DNA from: Desulfovibrio sp. An276
GTDB lineage: Bacteria; Desulfobacterota; Desulfovibrionia; Desulfovibrionales; Desulfovibrionaceae
Length of the DNA stretch: 64,000 nucleotides
Assembly: GCF_002159665.1 (NCBI RefSeq)
Contig: NZ_NFJC01000010.1
Coordinates: 16,839-80,838 of the forward strand
Direction of reading: 5' to 3'
Shown in pieces: positions 20,901 through 27,710 of the stretch (positions within the stretch are counted from its first letter, which is position 1; each line of letters begins with the position of its first letter). Position numbers and translations under genes: made by a program. The notes beneath the pieces were generated by a model. It worked only from the letters and a program-made list of their open reading frames with translations, had not been told where the DNA came from and did not search any database.

Positions 20901-21585
20901 CAAGCTCGCGCATGAGAATCTGCAGGCTGTGGCCGTCCAGGCACCAGCAGTCAATGCTGCCCATAAGAATGGAACGCCCCCCGGACAGGACAAAGGCGTG
21001 GAAAGTCGTCTGGGGCCAGTGCTCCAGATCATAGCATGTGTGGGAAAGCCTTCTGCAGGCCTTCTCGAGTCTTTCTGTCCGCTCCCGGGTGGAAAGACTT
21101 TCCAGGCTGGTCATCTCGAGAGCGAAGGGAGGAACGTGTTCCTGAACCTGCTGGGTTCCATCCGGCAGGACCCTGGCCCTGAGCATGTCGTGACGGGCGA
21201 CAAGGGCGTTCCAGGCGCTTTCAAAGCTCTCCCTGGAAAAATCAGATATTTCCAGCTCGAAAAAGACATGGATGCCAACACTGCCAAAGGCCATGGAGGT
21301 GTCCCTGCCAAGCCAGTAGGCCTGCTGGTTTTCGTTGAGCGGGAAGGGGGCAAAGCGCTGGGCAGGATCCGGACGCAGCACAGGAAGATCGCCTGCCAGC
21401 TGTTCCTGGCGGAGCAGGGCAAGGACAGAGGTCTTTCTGGTTCTGAGAAGCTCAATGACTTCCCTCGTCAGGGCTCGGGGGTTGCCCCGGCAGATCAGCT
21501 CATCCCCTTCTGCGCTCAGACGCACTCCCTGCCTGCGCAAGGACACAACGAGGGAAAGGTCATCATATGTATTTGTGGCTGCCAT
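14911..21585 (-). CDS. NRPS bimodule: docking-Cy-A-PCP-C-A-PCP
   Basis: This is the largest protein in the window, 2,224 residues. Residues 1-62 are a TubC-like docking domain. A heterocyclisation domain spans about 80-510 (PLNENQQAYWLGR, and DCWCLD at 212-217). The first A domain spans about 540-1040 (IIYTSGSTGTPKGV, WNSVPAMM, GGPTE, GKLDRR). The first carrier Ser is about 1084. A true condensation domain has HHAVFDG at 1292-1298. The second A domain spans about 1620-2110 (FTSGSSGIPKGV, YGSTE), and the second carrier is GGHS with Ser about 2168. The first A pocket reads D-M-P-N-L-G-I-M-A, partly Cys-like (N, L and the GGDW context), so Cys, Ser or Thr is likely given the Cy partner. The second reads D-A-E-S-I-S-F-G-E; its first five positions match a published lysine-type code, which is weak evidence. 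It shares TGATG with the upstream stop. Confidence 0.94.
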   Translation of the reverse strand: MAATNTYDDLSLVVSLRRQGVRLSAEGDELICRGNPRALTREVIELLRTRKTSVLALLRQEQLAGDLPVLRPDPAQRFAPFPLNENQQAYWLGRDTSMAFGSVGIHVFFELEISDFSRESFESAWNALVARHDMLRARVLPDGTQQVQEHVPPFALEMTSLESLSTRERTERLEKACRRLSHTCYDLEHWPQTTFHAFVLSGGRSILMGSIDCWCLDGHSLQILMRELAALYRGKSLPPAPACSFRDYVLACADFRSSARYRESLAYWQQKIASLPPAPVLPLRQPAGRAKSDSGPEFRRHEARLGAEEFARLTARLRRHDLTLSAFLLACYAETLGHWTYERRFTINVPRINRPAVHKDIDRCVGEFASFSLTAMDLSDTGSTFLDRCRTVQKQVWQDLEHDHVSGVTVLRAWRQHTGAGPETGMPYVFTSEPESGGSGRESSWIGALEQLGSVRRTLTQTPQVWIDAQYGRIRNELHLSWDVLDEIFPDKLPMNMFATYVRLIKAMAGSDSPWQETAPLHTSVRARCTYSVETGAALPVPEEDLLDILAQRAMRLGNLPAITDSRGSMTWENVHAVTAELSAALRKAGLCAGSRVCLLLKKGRWQALAPWAVRAAGGVVVPLDCNAPEARLRALAHDCGTSLVLTDSAEPRSGKLWDIPAFSLSGKDSMPPLSGAQPLAEADLFAIIYTSGSTGTPKGVLVPYAGIANAVLNIGSMAILGQDTPSLALSPFHHDMAMPDYMGCLLWGMPLVFPDHDLRKDPEHWLALLHRHKVGFWNSVPAMMTMLMDYMDANSPARNLSSLRLVTLGGDWLPIATVSSLLGRAPQAAVFSIGGPTEISMANISHAVRRIDPAWTSIPYGRPFANTGYQVRNEGGRLCPCGVAGELCCTGPYMSLGYLHDEKRTKASFSLTEEGERLYHTGDMGRMGPDGVIEFLGRRDNQVKMHGYRIELSEIENVLRAHAGIHEAVVLVGTSDQGVRRLCAWIQPKTGIRLEEEEIRSFAARNLPAYMVPSLVGICDGFPLTANGKLDRRAIEGWQFERKETSYTPKNGTEAMVCEAWKQVLGSAPASGQSNFFEAGGDSLSAIRLLNALRAACDCGLSVMDVFRHPAPALLTELVEQRVRKNAGSGEILPCIQPTPGRTASSGNELIVPATHAQTRLWIEEKTRPGSLYILSFRFRITGSIREDLLEQALNRVIARHEALRTSLHGELRSQEEKKSGQENFRVVQHVHASCSVRLQVLHAENPAAGSVAAFFRKLGEEAFALDRAPLLRAGLAILSENEAELCLAIHHAVFDGWSMQIFLYSLQEALNEGTNSHITSKPVPAIDYADLADWEQSGPVRELVARRLDILARKLLRVRPPKLPDFSLLQAGPVDAGDSAAATIYHEQALEPECVAKVREFARNHASTPFIVGLCAFAILVSRMSGEENLLLGTYAASRGRPELEGIVSLMVNPVPLIVQTEKAGTVGELLTLCRTAVMEAADNAIVPFDLLVREVQPHRQAGQHPLFDCAFSQDNTADSVVSGSGMHIHPVSGGRHATAMQLDVAMRDGTHPAFEATAQAPRWTEEALQAFCQRLVHVVRQIVQSPDMPLARVSICPPDEAGRMEEWSLGRSLASPWPSLWERFEHVAATFPDRVCLGGAHQCTFRELRAMAERIAAALEGHKAPGSVALYLERGPWLVAAMLAVWRCGRCVLPLSRLKSSRRAGDMIALAASSLLVVQEEDEAGELLENSPAKPAVLALASLPQLAELPDFAPVADDAPALVLFTSGSSGIPKGVVMSHGTLLNRLQWAGEAVPYGRDERACARADISFIDATTELFGPLLHAIPVSVLSDEDVQHMDRLAAFIEKEGVTRLVSVPSALRVLAACARHAMRPLAGIRSLISSGEALHGPLLQELREMFPNARIFNFYGSTECAGEATWYATRDEDERRLHVPLGRPIAGTKILVRDSAGHVLPWGVPGEIVVQGQALALGYLEENGSPRAFSEADTRTLATGDLGVWSADGQLIGLGRMDRQLKIRGQRLAPQEVEQVLQDLPHVDEACVFAIGDAQDILCACLSGRDCPDEFATRQALAGRLPQAFIPSLFLHCASFPTTASGKRDMEALKRLAHARLLEDREKEGQEFGTAENFAEMMADDPVAGSVGRAWLKVLGRRPGRRSHFFLDGGHSLLAVSLALELSKELGTVCEAHDIFAHPVLEELVLCLGERLHACTQVPEEDCAWEEV

Positions 21586-23381
21586 CAGATCCTCGCCGTG
21601 ATTTCGTTGGTATCCTGGGTATTCTGCCTGGCCTGATGTTGCCCCAGACGGGCATTTTCAATGTACAGGCTGGCCCTGGCAGCAGTTTGTGGCTCCAGAA
21701 TAAGGGAGAAGGGGACTGCAACGCCCGAGTGTTCGCGCAGGGAGGTAATAAGCCTGGCAGCCATGATGGAACTTCCGCCAGCCTCGAGGAAGGAGTCTTC
21801 CGGCATGAAGTTTTGGTCTTCCAAAACTGTACGGAAGATGTGCAGCACAGGATCCTGGGAAGAGATGTCTGCTGCTTCGGGCCTGGGCAGTCTCGTCTTG
21901 TCTATCTTGCCGCTGGAATTGAGGGGAAGCTTGTCCAGAAAGACAAAATGCCTGGGAACCATGTAGTCCGGAACCTGGGCGTGCATGAAATCCCTGAGTC
22001 TTTCCTTGAGTCCGCTTGTGCCTGCGTCAGCGGACGCGGGAACGACATAAGCCACAAGGCTCGTCTGGGGTTCGCGCTGTATGCCAATGTAGGCCATGTG
22101 AACCAAATCCGATTTGAGCAGGGCTGTGCAGACCTCGCCCGGCTCGATGCGGCAGCCCGAGATCTTTATCTGATCGTCCGTACGCCCAAGGATGTACAGG
22201 GTCCCGTCTTTGGCAAGGCAGGCCCTGTCTCCGCTTTTGTAGGCCCTGCTTCCGTCCTCAAGGGTAAAGAAGGCCGAGCTTTTCTCGTTATTCTGTACAT
22301 AGCCGTTGGCTACGCAGATTCCGCTTATGACAAGCTCTCCCTCTGTTTGCGCGGGAAGCGTTTCACCTTTGTCCCCCACAACAAGGAAACGCGTGGAACC
22401 AATGGCCTTGCCAGCGGGGATGCGGACACCGGGTTTTGCATCGTGAGCAAAGGTGTGGGCAGCGACAAAGACACTGCACTCCGTGGGACCATAGCAATTG
22501 TGCAGGGAAAGATTCGGGCATGCCTCAAGCGCGCTTTCTATGGCGGCCTTGTCTGGCAGCTCCCCGCCAAAGCACAGATGCTGCAGGGAACGGAAGACTG
22601 CGGGATTTTGCGAGCAGACCACGTTGAAGACACTGGTTGGCAAAAGCAGAAGCCCTATGGAGTTGTGTCTCAGGAATTCTCCCAGGGAAACAGCGTCAAG
22701 CAGGGTTTCGGGATCACTTACATACAGCGTGCAGCCGTTGAGAAGTCCGCCCCACAATTCCATTATGGACATGTCAAACGTCATGGAAGCGCCATGCACC
22801 ATGCGCTGGCCAGTCACATAGCCAAGGTGTCCAATATTGCCGAAGATGTCATGTATTCCGGCATGGTGCACGCACACGCCCTTGGGCGTGCCGGTAGAGC
22901 CGGAGGTATGCATGATGTAGAGCGTTGTGTCAGCCGACAGAGAAGCAGGAATTGCGGCTGACTGAGCAACCCTGGTATCCGATTCCAGAAAGTCCGCGGG
23001 ATCAATGTGCGGCAATTGTGCTGCCCAGGGGCAGGCAGCAAGCGCTTTCTTCTCTCCCAGAACGCCAGCAAGGCGGCATTGTTCCGCAATGTCCGCGCAG
23101 CGTGCCATGGGCCAGTCCAGCCCCATGGGCACATAGGCAACACCGGCCTTTGCGGCAGCCACTGCAGCAACAACGCTCAGGGCGCTGCGATCCATGTACA
23201 GTCCCACAACAGGGTGAGCAAGATCGGCCAGCCCTCCAGCCAATGCATCGGATATTGCATCAAGCTGGGCGTAGGTCAGGGAAATATTCCTGTCAATCAC
23301 TGCGTATTCCCTGGCCTGTTCTGCAAGGATTGCGTTCAGACGCCTGAGCAGAGGTGAATCTGCTGTTGCTTTGCTGGGCAT
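21585..23381 (-). CDS. NRPS loading module A-PCP
   Basis: 598 residues with no condensation domain, as expected for the initiating station. The adenylation motifs run MHTSGSTGTPKGV (157-169), FDMSIMELWGG (202-212), NCYGPTE (295-301), YKSGD (381-385) and LNSSGKIDK near 490. The carrier Ser is about 537 (EAGGSS). The pocket reads D-M-M-T-C-G-C-V-F. The Asp at the first position normally pairs with an alpha-amino group, which argues somewhat against beta-alanine despite the adjacent panD. The start ATG at 23381 has GGAGG ten bases upstream and lies 46 bases inside the transferase gene. It shares one base with the next gene. Confidence 0.92.
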   Translation of the reverse strand: MPSKATADSPLLRRLNAILAEQAREYAVIDRNISLTYAQLDAISDALAGGLADLAHPVVGLYMDRSALSVVAAVAAAKAGVAYVPMGLDWPMARCADIAEQCRLAGVLGEKKALAACPWAAQLPHIDPADFLESDTRVAQSAAIPASLSADTTLYIMHTSGSTGTPKGVCVHHAGIHDIFGNIGHLGYVTGQRMVHGASMTFDMSIMELWGGLLNGCTLYVSDPETLLDAVSLGEFLRHNSIGLLLLPTSVFNVVCSQNPAVFRSLQHLCFGGELPDKAAIESALEACPNLSLHNCYGPTECSVFVAAHTFAHDAKPGVRIPAGKAIGSTRFLVVGDKGETLPAQTEGELVISGICVANGYVQNNEKSSAFFTLEDGSRAYKSGDRACLAKDGTLYILGRTDDQIKISGCRIEPGEVCTALLKSDLVHMAYIGIQREPQTSLVAYVVPASADAGTSGLKERLRDFMHAQVPDYMVPRHFVFLDKLPLNSSGKIDKTRLPRPEAADISSQDPVLHIFRTVLEDQNFMPEDSFLEAGGSSIMAARLITSLREHSGVAVPFSLILEPQTAARASLYIENARLGQHQARQNTQDTNEITARI

Positions 23382-24202
23382 TGTATATCGTCCTCCGAAA
23401 ATTTGCGGGAAACATCGAAAACAGAAAAATCAAACTCCTGTATGGTTGTCTCAACCTCCTTCTGTTTTGTCAGAATACAGGCACTCAGGACAAAGTCCGA
23501 ATTGCAGAGGGCAAGTGATTGAGCAGAGAGAGGATGCCTGTGCAGGGAAAAGGAAGTGAAGCCGTTTTGAATGTACAGATGGGGAAAGCCGCGGGGAAAA
23601 CCGCAGCCAAGAGCCTTGCACAGGGCTTCCCTTATGGTCCACAGGCGCAGAAAATGCGTTTCGGGCGAAGGAGAGGAAAGCATTTCGACGTATTCTTCCT
23701 TCCGAAAGACCGACTGTGCTATGCCCTCAAAGCCCGCAGGCGTTCTGGCAGGCTCGATGTCTATGCCACAGTGTCCGCAGCAAGTCACAAGGATGGCTAT
23801 ATGGGGCCAGGAATGCGAGAGACTGAAACGCAGGCTACGCAGGCCCTGCGGAGAGGGCTTTGGGAGAAGAAGACCCGGTTTCCCGTATTTGCCCCGGGTG
23901 AAGCGCCAGGCACAAGGCTTGATCTCCGGGCAGTGTTGACTGAGTGCGAGTCTCAAAAGGGCATGGGCTGCAGCGTAGAGGATGCTGTCCCTGGCAAAGC
24001 GAAATTTCCCTGCCTGAGCAAGCTCGCTTGCGTCGAGTAGGGCACAACAGCGTGTATGGAGGCTTACAAACCCTGTTGGCGCATGATTTTTGGAGCCGCA
24101 GAAATGGCTGGCCACCGGCTCCTGAAGACCGGAATTTGCCGAAGCTCGGGTGGCAAGGTCAGTTTCGAGATTTGCGTGCAGTATGTATGCTTTTGTGTCC
24201 AT
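23336..24202 (-). CDS. Sfp-type 4'-phosphopantetheinyl transferase
   Basis: 288 residues. The Sfp-family landmarks are present: FSLSHS at 126-131, CGIDIEPAR with the magnesium-binding Asp148 and Glu150, FRKEEY near 166-171, and LWTIREALCKALG near 187-199. The usual WxxKEA motif has Arg for Lys (WTIREA), a tolerated but uncommon change. It transfers 4'-phosphopantetheine from CoA to the Ser of each PCP and ACP in the neighbouring megasynthases. It is second in the operon, sharing one base (TGATG) with panD and overlapping the first NRPS gene by 46 bases, so it is co-expressed with its substrates. The C-terminal 60 residues are unusually long and unassigned. Confidence 0.9.
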   Translation of the reverse strand: MDTKAYILHANLETDLATRASANSGLQEPVASHFCGSKNHAPTGFVSLHTRCCALLDASELAQAGKFRFARDSILYAAAHALLRLALSQHCPEIKPCAWRFTRGKYGKPGLLLPKPSPQGLRSLRFSLSHSWPHIAILVTCCGHCGIDIEPARTPAGFEGIAQSVFRKEEYVEMLSSPSPETHFLRLWTIREALCKALGCGFPRGFPHLYIQNGFTSFSLHRHPLSAQSLALCNSDFVLSACILTKQKEVETTIQEFDFSVFDVSRKFSEDDIQCPAKQQQIHLCSGV

Positions 24203-24630
24203 CAGGAAGGCTTGTCCGAAAGGGAGGTTATCCTGAAATCATAGGGGAAGTCTTGGGAGGAGAAGACATCATACTGCAGGTGTTCGACAATATTGTTCTC
24301 CCTGTCAAAGGTCAGGATCTGGGGCCTGAGGGAGAGAAGCTGGCTTTTGTCGGAAAGGTATTCCGAAGCGCAGACGATGACCGGATCGCCACGCTGGCAG
24401 CAGCGGGCCGCAGCTCCATTGAGGACGCAGCATTTTGAGCCCGGCTCGCCGTAGATGACATAGGTTGCTATGCGCTGGCCGTTGTTTTTGTTCCAGATGT
24501 ACACAAATTCAAGAGGATAAATGTGAGCCTGACGGCAGATGATCGGATCAAGCGTGATGGAGCCATGGTACTCCAGCTCACAGTCTGTCACATGAATACC
24601 ATGGAGTTTGGAACGGACAACTTCCATCAT
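24202..24630 (-). CDS. panD: Aspartate 1-alpha-decarboxylase (pyruvoyl-dependent), first gene of the assembly-line operon
   Basis: From the chosen start the product is 142 residues and aligns by eye along the whole of E. coli Pan[24 protein letters not shown] matches the N-terminal strand, with the Gly-Ser autoproteolysis site intact (YHGS; the Ser becomes the pyruvoyl group). [16 protein letters not shown] and [18 protein letters not shown] also match. PanD makes beta-alanine from aspartate. Being the first gene after the Fur-like promoter, it may supply beta-alanine as a building block, or boost pantothenate/CoA for carrier priming. I chose the ATG at 24630 because it matches the family N-terminus and has AAGGAG 12 bases upstream. 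A GTG at 24681 would add 17 residues but has no ribosome site. Confidence 0.87.
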   Translation of the reverse strand: MMEVVRSKLHGIHVTDCELEYHGSITLDPIICRQAHIYPLEFVYIWNKNNGQRIATYVIYGEPGSKCCVLNGAAARCCQRGDPVIVCASEYLSDKSQLLSLRPQILTFDRENNIVEHLQYDVFSSQDFPYDFRITSLSDKPS

Positions 24631-24806
24631 TTTCTTGTTCAGCTCCTTGTATGGTTGAGGTGCCTTAGCGGTACTTGTCACTATTTCTGTTGCACGGCAC
24701 GAGATGGCGCCAGATTCTCTGGTTGTGTCTGAGCCACGGCAGAAAAATTTTTTTACATAACCTACCTATTCCCTTCTATTTGAATTCTCTGCCCTGACTG
24801 GAAGTT

Positions 24807-24843
24807 TTAATACCGCAAATTGAAATTCATTTTCAATTTGCGG
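24807..24843 (-). promoter_or_regulatory. Fur-like operator overlapping the promoter of the panD/NRPS operon
   Basis: A 13-bp perfect inverted repeat (24813-24825 and 24831-24843) contains TTGAAATTCATTTTCAA at 24820-24836. That is one mismatch from WTGAAAATNATTTTCAW, the Fur signal I recall being proposed for Desulfovibrio species. Read on the minus strand, TTGAAA (24831-24836) and TATTAA (24807-24812) are 18 bases apart, a good -35/-10 pair. A bound Fur dimer would therefore cover the -35 and spacer and repress when iron is plentiful. Confidence 0.72.
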
Positions 24844-25146
24844 CTACAAATGCCCCTGATAATTTCTTGAAAAAATTATATTTTTATTTTTTGGCTATAA
24901 CTCCTTGTCATTGCCAAACAGCCGATAATTGTCATTGCTGCGAATGGAACGGCGACGCCAAGACTGGTCCTCGCCCGAAAGACAGATGGTTTCAGGTCTG
25001 ATCAGGCTCTGGAGTCCATCCCCAGACAGCGGAAGCAATATGGTATTCTGACACTTCATTTTTGGAGAAGCAACGGTTCTGCTTGGGAAGCAGGACGAAA
25101 TAATAATTTAAGTACTTTAAAATATTGATTTTAATAAAAAATGAAA

Positions 25147-25176
25147 TTGAAATCTGATTTCAATATTGAGCATAAA
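25147..25176 (+). promoter_or_regulatory. Fur-like palindrome and promoter for the TonB receptor operon
   Basis: TTGAAATCTGATTTCAA (25147-25163) is a perfect 8-1-8 palindrome resembling a Fur box but with more central deviations than the partner site. Its first six bases can serve as -35 (TTGAAA), with CATAAA at 25171-25176 as a modest -10 at an 18-base spacing. This mirrors the layout of the biosynthetic promoter on the other strand. Confidence 0.55.
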
Positions 25177-25410
25177 AAATCCTTTTCTGAGGATAAAACA
25201 GGTTCAAAAAACTGTATCAGGGAGTAGGTCGAGCATACACTGATACAATTCCTTGTGGAACAGGCATCATTGTCTATTGATGAAAAGCAATACTGAAATG
25301 TCAATTGTTCCACAGCGTACAACAGTATCTTTGAAAGGACACCAGGGGCTGCTTTTTGGAGCATGCAGGATTTCCCTGCGATTTACCTGTTCAAACATGA
25401 AGGAGAAACA

Positions 25411-27618
25411 ATGCTGCCTCGCAAATCGAAAAGGGTACGTAGAGCCAAAAGAAGGAGAATGTCTCTGCTCAGAAAGGGAACGCTTTCCCTTTTTCTTTCC
25501 CTTCTGCTTGCCTCTCCGTCTCTTGCCGCAGAAGATCCCGCTGCTTCCGATGACGTCTATCAGTTGCCCACGGTGACAGTGACCGCGGACAAGAGGGCGA
25601 CTGACGTGCAGAAAACGCCCTCATCCATCACTGTCATGTCCCGCACTAAGCTTGAGGATGCCAATATCGATACCATCGAAAAGGTGCTGCAGCGCATCCC
25701 CAACATGAATTTCAGCCAGTTCACTGGCGGAGCAAACTTCATGTCCATGCGCGGCATCACTACGTCGGCTGGCACATCGACAAGCCCCCTTGTCATGTAT
25801 CTTGACGGCGTGCCTGTGGACACCTTCTTCAATCTCGACGCTCCCCTCATGGACATCGAGCGCATTGAAGTCTTGCGCGGCCCCCAGAGCGCCATCTACG
25901 GCAAAAACGCCATGGGCGGCGTCATCAACGTCATCTCGCGCAAGCCGACCAACGAGTGGCATGGCACATTGCAGGCGGACTACGGCTCCTTCAACACCCA
26001 GCGCTACGCAGCGGCCATCAGCGGACCCCTCATCGAGGACAAGCTCTATCTCGCGCTATCGGGCTCTCATTATTCCACAGACGGCTACATGAACCATGAC
26101 GATACATGGTACGGAAACCAGGAACGTACGGAACGCTTCAAGGGCATGCTGCGCTTTACGCCCACGGAAGACATAGACATCAGCTTCCACCTCAACTACA
26201 CGGCCCGCAGGGATGGCTATTCCAACCTTATCTGGGGAGACGAGCCCACACTGGACTCCATTGCCAACAAGGACGACTACCTGCATTCCGACATCTGGAA
26301 CATGGCCCTGCAAATGTCCTTCGACTTTGACCCTGTCACTTTTGAGTCCATCACTACCTACCGCACGGAAAATCTGGATTATGGCATTGATATGCTGGCA
26401 ACATATGGTGCAGCGTATTCTCCCTATGGTTTAAATCTCGATTGTGCAAACACTGGTCGCAACAATACCCGCAAGGAGTTTACTCAGGAATTTCGCCTGC
26501 GCTCTCCGGACGACAAGAAGGACGGTATCAAGTGGCTTCTCGGTGTCTTTGGTGGCTATACGGACATGAATATCCGTGAGTCCTATTCCGACATGCCCGG
26601 GACATTGCCGGGAGATCTTTTGGATCAGGCATGGGCAGGGATGACTTTTCCTTTTCGCATGTGGACGAACCAGCCGAGTAGAGAATATACGCAGGACTAC
26701 GCAGCCTTTGGCGAGATCACTATCCCTCTCTTTGACAAGCTGAACATCACCCTGGGGTTGCGTGCCCAGCAAACTCACAAGAAAATCGATGTAAACTATA
26801 TGGGTGGTGAGACATATGCTGGCATGGACGTGCCTCTGTTGGGCGTTGCAGGAGACATGCATGGTACAAAATCCGATTCATGGTTTGAGCTTTTGCCCAA
26901 ATTCAACATCAGTTACCAGCTGACAGACGATATCATGTTCTATGGCGGTGTAAACCGCAGTTTCATTCCCGGTGGCTTCAACAATGCTACCAGAACCGGC
27001 ATTGACATGACCTATGACGCCCAGACAGCCTGGAACTACGAAATTGGCGCCAAAACCGAATGGTTCGACAAGCGTTTCCTCCTGAATCTTGCGCTCTTCC
27101 ATTCCGCGGTGAATGATCTGCAGCTCATGAAATATGATATTGGCTCCATGTCCTATCTGAGTGACAACGCAGGGTCTGCCCGCATCTACGGCGTGGAAGT
27201 CGATGCCATGGCTAGACTTTTGCCCGGCCTCGACGCAGAATTCAGCTTTGGCTACCTGTGGACACGATTCGATGACTACACGCATATGGGCAATGACTAT
27301 TCCGGCAACAAGATTCCCTACACCCCGGACTATACGGCAAGCTTTGCCCTGCAGTATCGCCATGAAAAGGGCTTCTTTGCCAGGGGTGAGGTGCTGCATT
27401 ACGGCCAGCTCTACTGGAGCGAGGCCAATGACTACAAGAGGGATCCCGTTACCCTGCTCAATGCCCGCGTAGGCTACGAGTTCGAGCCCTTTGCAGTCTA
27501 TGTCTACGGCAACAACCTGACAGACGCAAAGTACCTCAACTACTACACTGCCACGTCCAATTACGGCATGATGGCCCGTCCGCGCGAAATAGGCGTACAG
27601 CTCAAGTACACATTCTGA
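25411..27618 (+). CDS. TonB-dependent outer-membrane receptor, probably for a siderophore
   Basis: 735 residues. A basic N-terminus and hydrophobic stretch (SLFLSLLLASPSLAA) form a signal peptide of about 40 residues. A TonB-box-like LPTVTVTA and a plug domain follow (SSITVMSRTKLEDANIDTIEKV cut short here; RIEVLRGPQSAIYGKNAMGG is typical of the plug end). A 22-strand barrel ends in the terminal aromatic residue expected for outer-membrane insertion (LKYTF). The likely role is energy-dependent import of the ferric form of the metallophore made by the divergent operon, as FyuA does for yersiniabactin. AAGGAG six bases before the ATG at 25411 decides the start; a longer frame begins at 25363. 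Expression is probably iron-repressed through the palindrome upstream. Confidence 0.93.
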   Translation: MLPRKSKRVRRAKRRRMSLLRKGTLSLFLSLLLASPSLAAEDPAASDDVYQLPTVTVTADKRATDVQKTPSSITVMSRTKLEDANIDTIEKVLQRIPNMNFSQFTGGANFMSMRGITTSAGTSTSPLVMYLDGVPVDTFFNLDAPLMDIERIEVLRGPQSAIYGKNAMGGVINVISRKPTNEWHGTLQADYGSFNTQRYAAAISGPLIEDKLYLALSGSHYSTDGYMNHDDTWYGNQERTERFKGMLRFTPTEDIDISFHLNYTARRDGYSNLIWGDEPTLDSIANKDDYLHSDIWNMALQMSFDFDPVTFESITTYRTENLDYGIDMLATYGAAYSPYGLNLDCANTGRNNTRKEFTQEFRLRSPDDKKDGIKWLLGVFGGYTDMNIRESYSDMPGTLPGDLLDQAWAGMTFPFRMWTNQPSREYTQDYAAFGEITIPLFDKLNITLGLRAQQTHKKIDVNYMGGETYAGMDVPLLGVAGDMHGTKSDSWFELLPKFNISYQLTDDIMFYGGVNRSFIPGGFNNATRTGIDMTYDAQTAWNYEIGAKTEWFDKRFLLNLALFHSAVNDLQLMKYDIGSMSYLSDNAGSARIYGVEVDAMARLLPGLDAEFSFGYLWTRFDDYTHMGNDYSGNKIPYTPDYTASFALQYRHEKGFFARGEVLHYGQLYWSEANDYKRDPVTLLNARVGYEFEPFAVYVYGNNLTDAKYLNYYTATSNYGMMARPREIGVQLKYTF

Positions 27619-27629
27619 TAAACGTCCCT

Positions 27630-27693
27630 GTCCTCACTGTGCCCGGTTTTTCCCCTTGAGCGGAAAAATCGGGAGAGCAGTGGGGACTTTTTT
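27630..27693 (+). terminator. Terminator after the receptor gene
   Basis: A long, slightly imperfect inverted repeat (from gtcctcactg at 27630 to cagtggggac ending at 27687) is followed by six T. It sits 11 bases after the receptor stop and 17 bases before the first ABC gene, so it would reduce read-through into the transporters. Confidence 0.75.
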
Positions 27694-27710
27694 CCTTTCA
27701 GGCAGTATCT

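Larger units (their letters stand above)
24631..25410. other. Divergent regulatory region between biosynthesis and uptake operons
   Basis: This 780-base AT-rich stretch has no convincing gene. Short frames in it lack ribosome sites and family resemblance. It holds two promoter/operator elements, annotated separately, facing outward to the panD operon and to the TonB receptor. The middle (about 24,850-25,140) contains A/T-rich imperfect repeats but nothing I can assign. Both transcripts would have long leaders, about 170 bases to panD and about 230 bases to the receptor. Confidence 0.7.

Noticed and set aside
25131..25364. A 77-codon open frame in the divergent promoter region
   Set aside because: It covers the Fur-like palindrome, lacks a ribosome site and has no resemblance to known leaders.
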